The notes under the pieces are model-generated. The model was not told where the DNA came from, made no database searches, and was given only the letters and a program-made list of their open reading frames with translations. A stretch of DNA of 41,589 nucleotides from NCBI GenBank assembly GCA_002481545.1, contig DLEF01000004.1:1-41589 (forward strand), read 5' to 3'. Positions 40,396 to 41,589 of this stretch are shown one piece after another. Positions within the stretch are counted from its first letter, which is position 1, and each line of letters starts with the position of its first letter. This DNA is from Cyanobacteria bacterium UBA7753 (GTDB lineage: Bacteria; Cyanobacteriota; Vampirovibrionia; Gastranaerophilales; Gastranaerophilaceae). The position numbers and the translations under genes are program-made.

Positions 40396-41256
40396 TTAAG
40401 CCGATATTTTTTGCGGCTTTGCCAATTTTTCCGCGTGAGCCTTACGCTCTTTTTGAATAATCTCTATTCCTAATTTTTTAAGCATTTTTATTTTGTCATC
40501 AAACATAAACTCTTCTCGGCTGTTGTTCAAAGAATCATTAGGAGCAGGCAAATCACGTTCCTGCAGTTTCAAAGCATACCTGTGTTCAGCATCAAAAGCG
40601 TTTTTCTCAGTCGTCAAAGAATTTTTTAAATCCTGAATATATTCTATCTGCTTTTCTACGGGTTTGTCTTTTAAAAATTTCTTTACCTGTCTTTTACGGG
40701 CACCGATTATAGCATTTCTTTTACTTTGAGAGGTAAATGCACTCACATCTTCATAATTATACAGTTTTTCGGATAATAACTTATTAAATTCTTTATTTTC
40801 GTATATATTATGAGCCATACCGCTAACAACCCTTGCCGTAATTTTTGGATTAGTCAGTCTGTCAAAAATATGAGTCAATTCATGCATAAACGGGATAACC
40901 TGATCCAGCGGCAATCTTTTGTTTTTTGCAGGAACAAAAAGTTTTTGTCCGATTATATCATCTCCGTCATATTTATAATCAGCACAGGCAACTGCCTCAT
41001 CATTCGGGATGAAAGAATGTATCTCATATTTTTTCTTCTCAGGCAAAGTCTTATCTATACTTTTCCTCAAAGTCGCAAAACTGACAGAATAATCATCCAT
41101 CTTGCCCATAAAATCATCAAATACTTTATCCGTATATCGTGTCACAAGCTCATGCCTGTCCTTTGGCGAGCCTTTAACTACATCATACGACAATTTTACA
41201 GCCGGACTAACGATACTTCTTGTTGGGGAGATACTAACCATATTCATATAAAGCAT
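40396..41256 (-). CDS. Putative HELTH-motif zinc metalloprotease, unknown family
   Basis: The protein has 286 aa. HELTH (His125, Glu126, His129) in QVIPFMHELTHIFDRL fits the HExxH zinc motif of metalloproteases. A third ligand is not certain; candidates are the Glu/His residues of AEHRYALKLQE near 240. It has no signal peptide, and its N-terminus starts VSISPTRSIVSP. The C-terminus is Lys-rich and helical (KKLGIEIIQKERKAHAEKL). No close family recognised. The start is uncertain: ATGs at 41256, 41247 and 41241, none with a Shine-Dalgarno. A TTTATA hexamer five bases before the 41241 ATG hints at leaderless translation from there. Confidence 0.75.
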   Translation of the reverse strand: MLYMNMVSISPTRSIVSPAVKLSYDVVKGSPKDRHELVTRYTDKVFDDFMGKMDDYSVSFATLRKSIDKTLPEKKKYEIHSFIPNDEAVACADYKYDGDDIIGQKLFVPAKNKRLPLDQVIPFMHELTHIFDRLTNPKITARVVSGMAHNIYENKEFNKLLSEKLYNYEDVSAFTSQSKRNAIIGARKRQVKKFLKDKPVEKQIEYIQDLKNSLTTEKNAFDAEHRYALKLQERDLPAPNDSLNNSREEFMFDDKIKMLKKLGIEIIQKERKAHAEKLAKPQKISA

Positions 41257-41589
41257 TGAGTGAAAAATTTTTGCTAGTTTGTTAATGATTGTTTATTTTT
41301 GGATAATTTATTTTATGATAAGTCTGGATTTATACTCTACAGATACACCCCTCACCCGCCTTCGGCACCCTCTCCCACAAAGGGGCGAGGGTTTAACCGT
41401 TGCTAAAGCAACGGTTAAGCATTTGCTTTTGCAAATGCTAATGTCTCGCCCCCAACTGAGGGAGAGACCGCAGCTGTTGTAATAAAAGCAGTTACAGATG
41501 CGAGTGAGGGGGAATAATTTATTAACTTCTCATAATATAAATTGCCCACATTTGACAGAACAGCAAAAATGTAGATATTTCTATTGATT
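41257..41589. repeat. Palindromic element C at the right edge
   Basis: 41348-41511 begins CCCCTCACCCGC and ends GCGAGTGAGGGG. Inside are the hairpins AACCGTTGCT/AGCAACGGTT and AGCATTTGC/GCAAATGCT. It is related in its arms to A and B but has a different centre. A 67-aa reading frame running into it is not credible. No gene is seen in the last 75 bases. Confidence 0.7.

Noticed and set aside
41279..41482. 67-aa reading frame at the right edge
   Set aside because: It translates the arms of palindromic element C (LTRLRHPLPQRGEG is a common intergenic-repeat artefact).
1..41589. tRNA and rRNA genes
   Set aside because: I looked for T-arm motifs and conserved rRNA segments in the gaps and saw none; a covariance-model scan would be needed to exclude them fully.

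Overview
The window looks like a chromosomal segment of a non-photosynthetic cyanobacterium of the Melainabacteria/Vampirovibrionia type (Gastranaerophilales-like). This is inferred from four things: the low GC content; ordinary Gram-negative envelope genes (signal peptidase I, RseP, OmpH/Skp, MurJ); several large secreted-type proteins of no recognised family; and intergenic 18-bp direct repeats matching the HLR1 box of the cyanobacterial response regulator RpaB. I ran no database search, so taxonomy rests on reading alone. I saw no rRNA, tRNA, CRISPR array, transposase or phage gene.

Layout. 1-6400: a coiled-coil-capped 536-aa protein, a TPS-domain (haemagglutinin-like) secreted protein divergent from an OmpH/Skp chaperone, Maf, then a 379-bp palindromic repeat element. 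6.7-11.4 kb: a Pif1-type helicase with an RQC-like N-terminal domain, a soluble histidine kinase, a bifunctional-nuclease-family protein and RuvB. 11.6-17.8 kb: a TPR protein with a disordered N-terminus, a HicBA toxin-antitoxin pair and DnaE, the last two abutting tail to tail. 18-23 kb: a block of unrecognised large proteins (626 aa divergent from a 597-aa EF-hand protein, then a strongly expressed-looking glycine-rich 261-aa protein). 23.3-27.7 kb: YajQ, an OppD-type ATPase divergent from PrmA, and MurJ. 28.2-31.9 kb: a serine-biosynthesis cluster on the minus strand (class V aminotransferase, SerA, SerB) interspersed with palindromic repeats. 32-34.1 kb: a small protein and a second coiled-coil-capped protein similar to the one at 368. 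34.3-41.3 kb: a GH57 glycosidase divergent from a polyprenyl-synthase-like gene overlapping lepB, then rplI, rseP and a putative HELTH metalloprotease. The right end is another repeat element.

Two regulatory patterns tie the window together. First, four perfect HLR1-type boxes lie at nearly the same distance (about -53 to -75) upstream of predicted start sites of the TPS-domain protein, OmpH/Skp, the 261-aa glycine-rich protein and the 539-aa coiled-coil protein. That suggests an RpaB-like regulator repurposed for surface and secretion genes in a lineage without photosynthesis. Second, eight genes without a Shine-Dalgarno sequence (maf, the kinase, ruvB, the oppD-like gene, prmA, murJ, the GH57 gene and the polyprenyl synthase) each have a TANNNT -10-like hexamer exactly six bases before the ATG, as expected for leaderless mRNAs. 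Nearly all the others have a clear Shine-Dalgarno. Many intergenic gaps are filled by nested palindromic repeat families.
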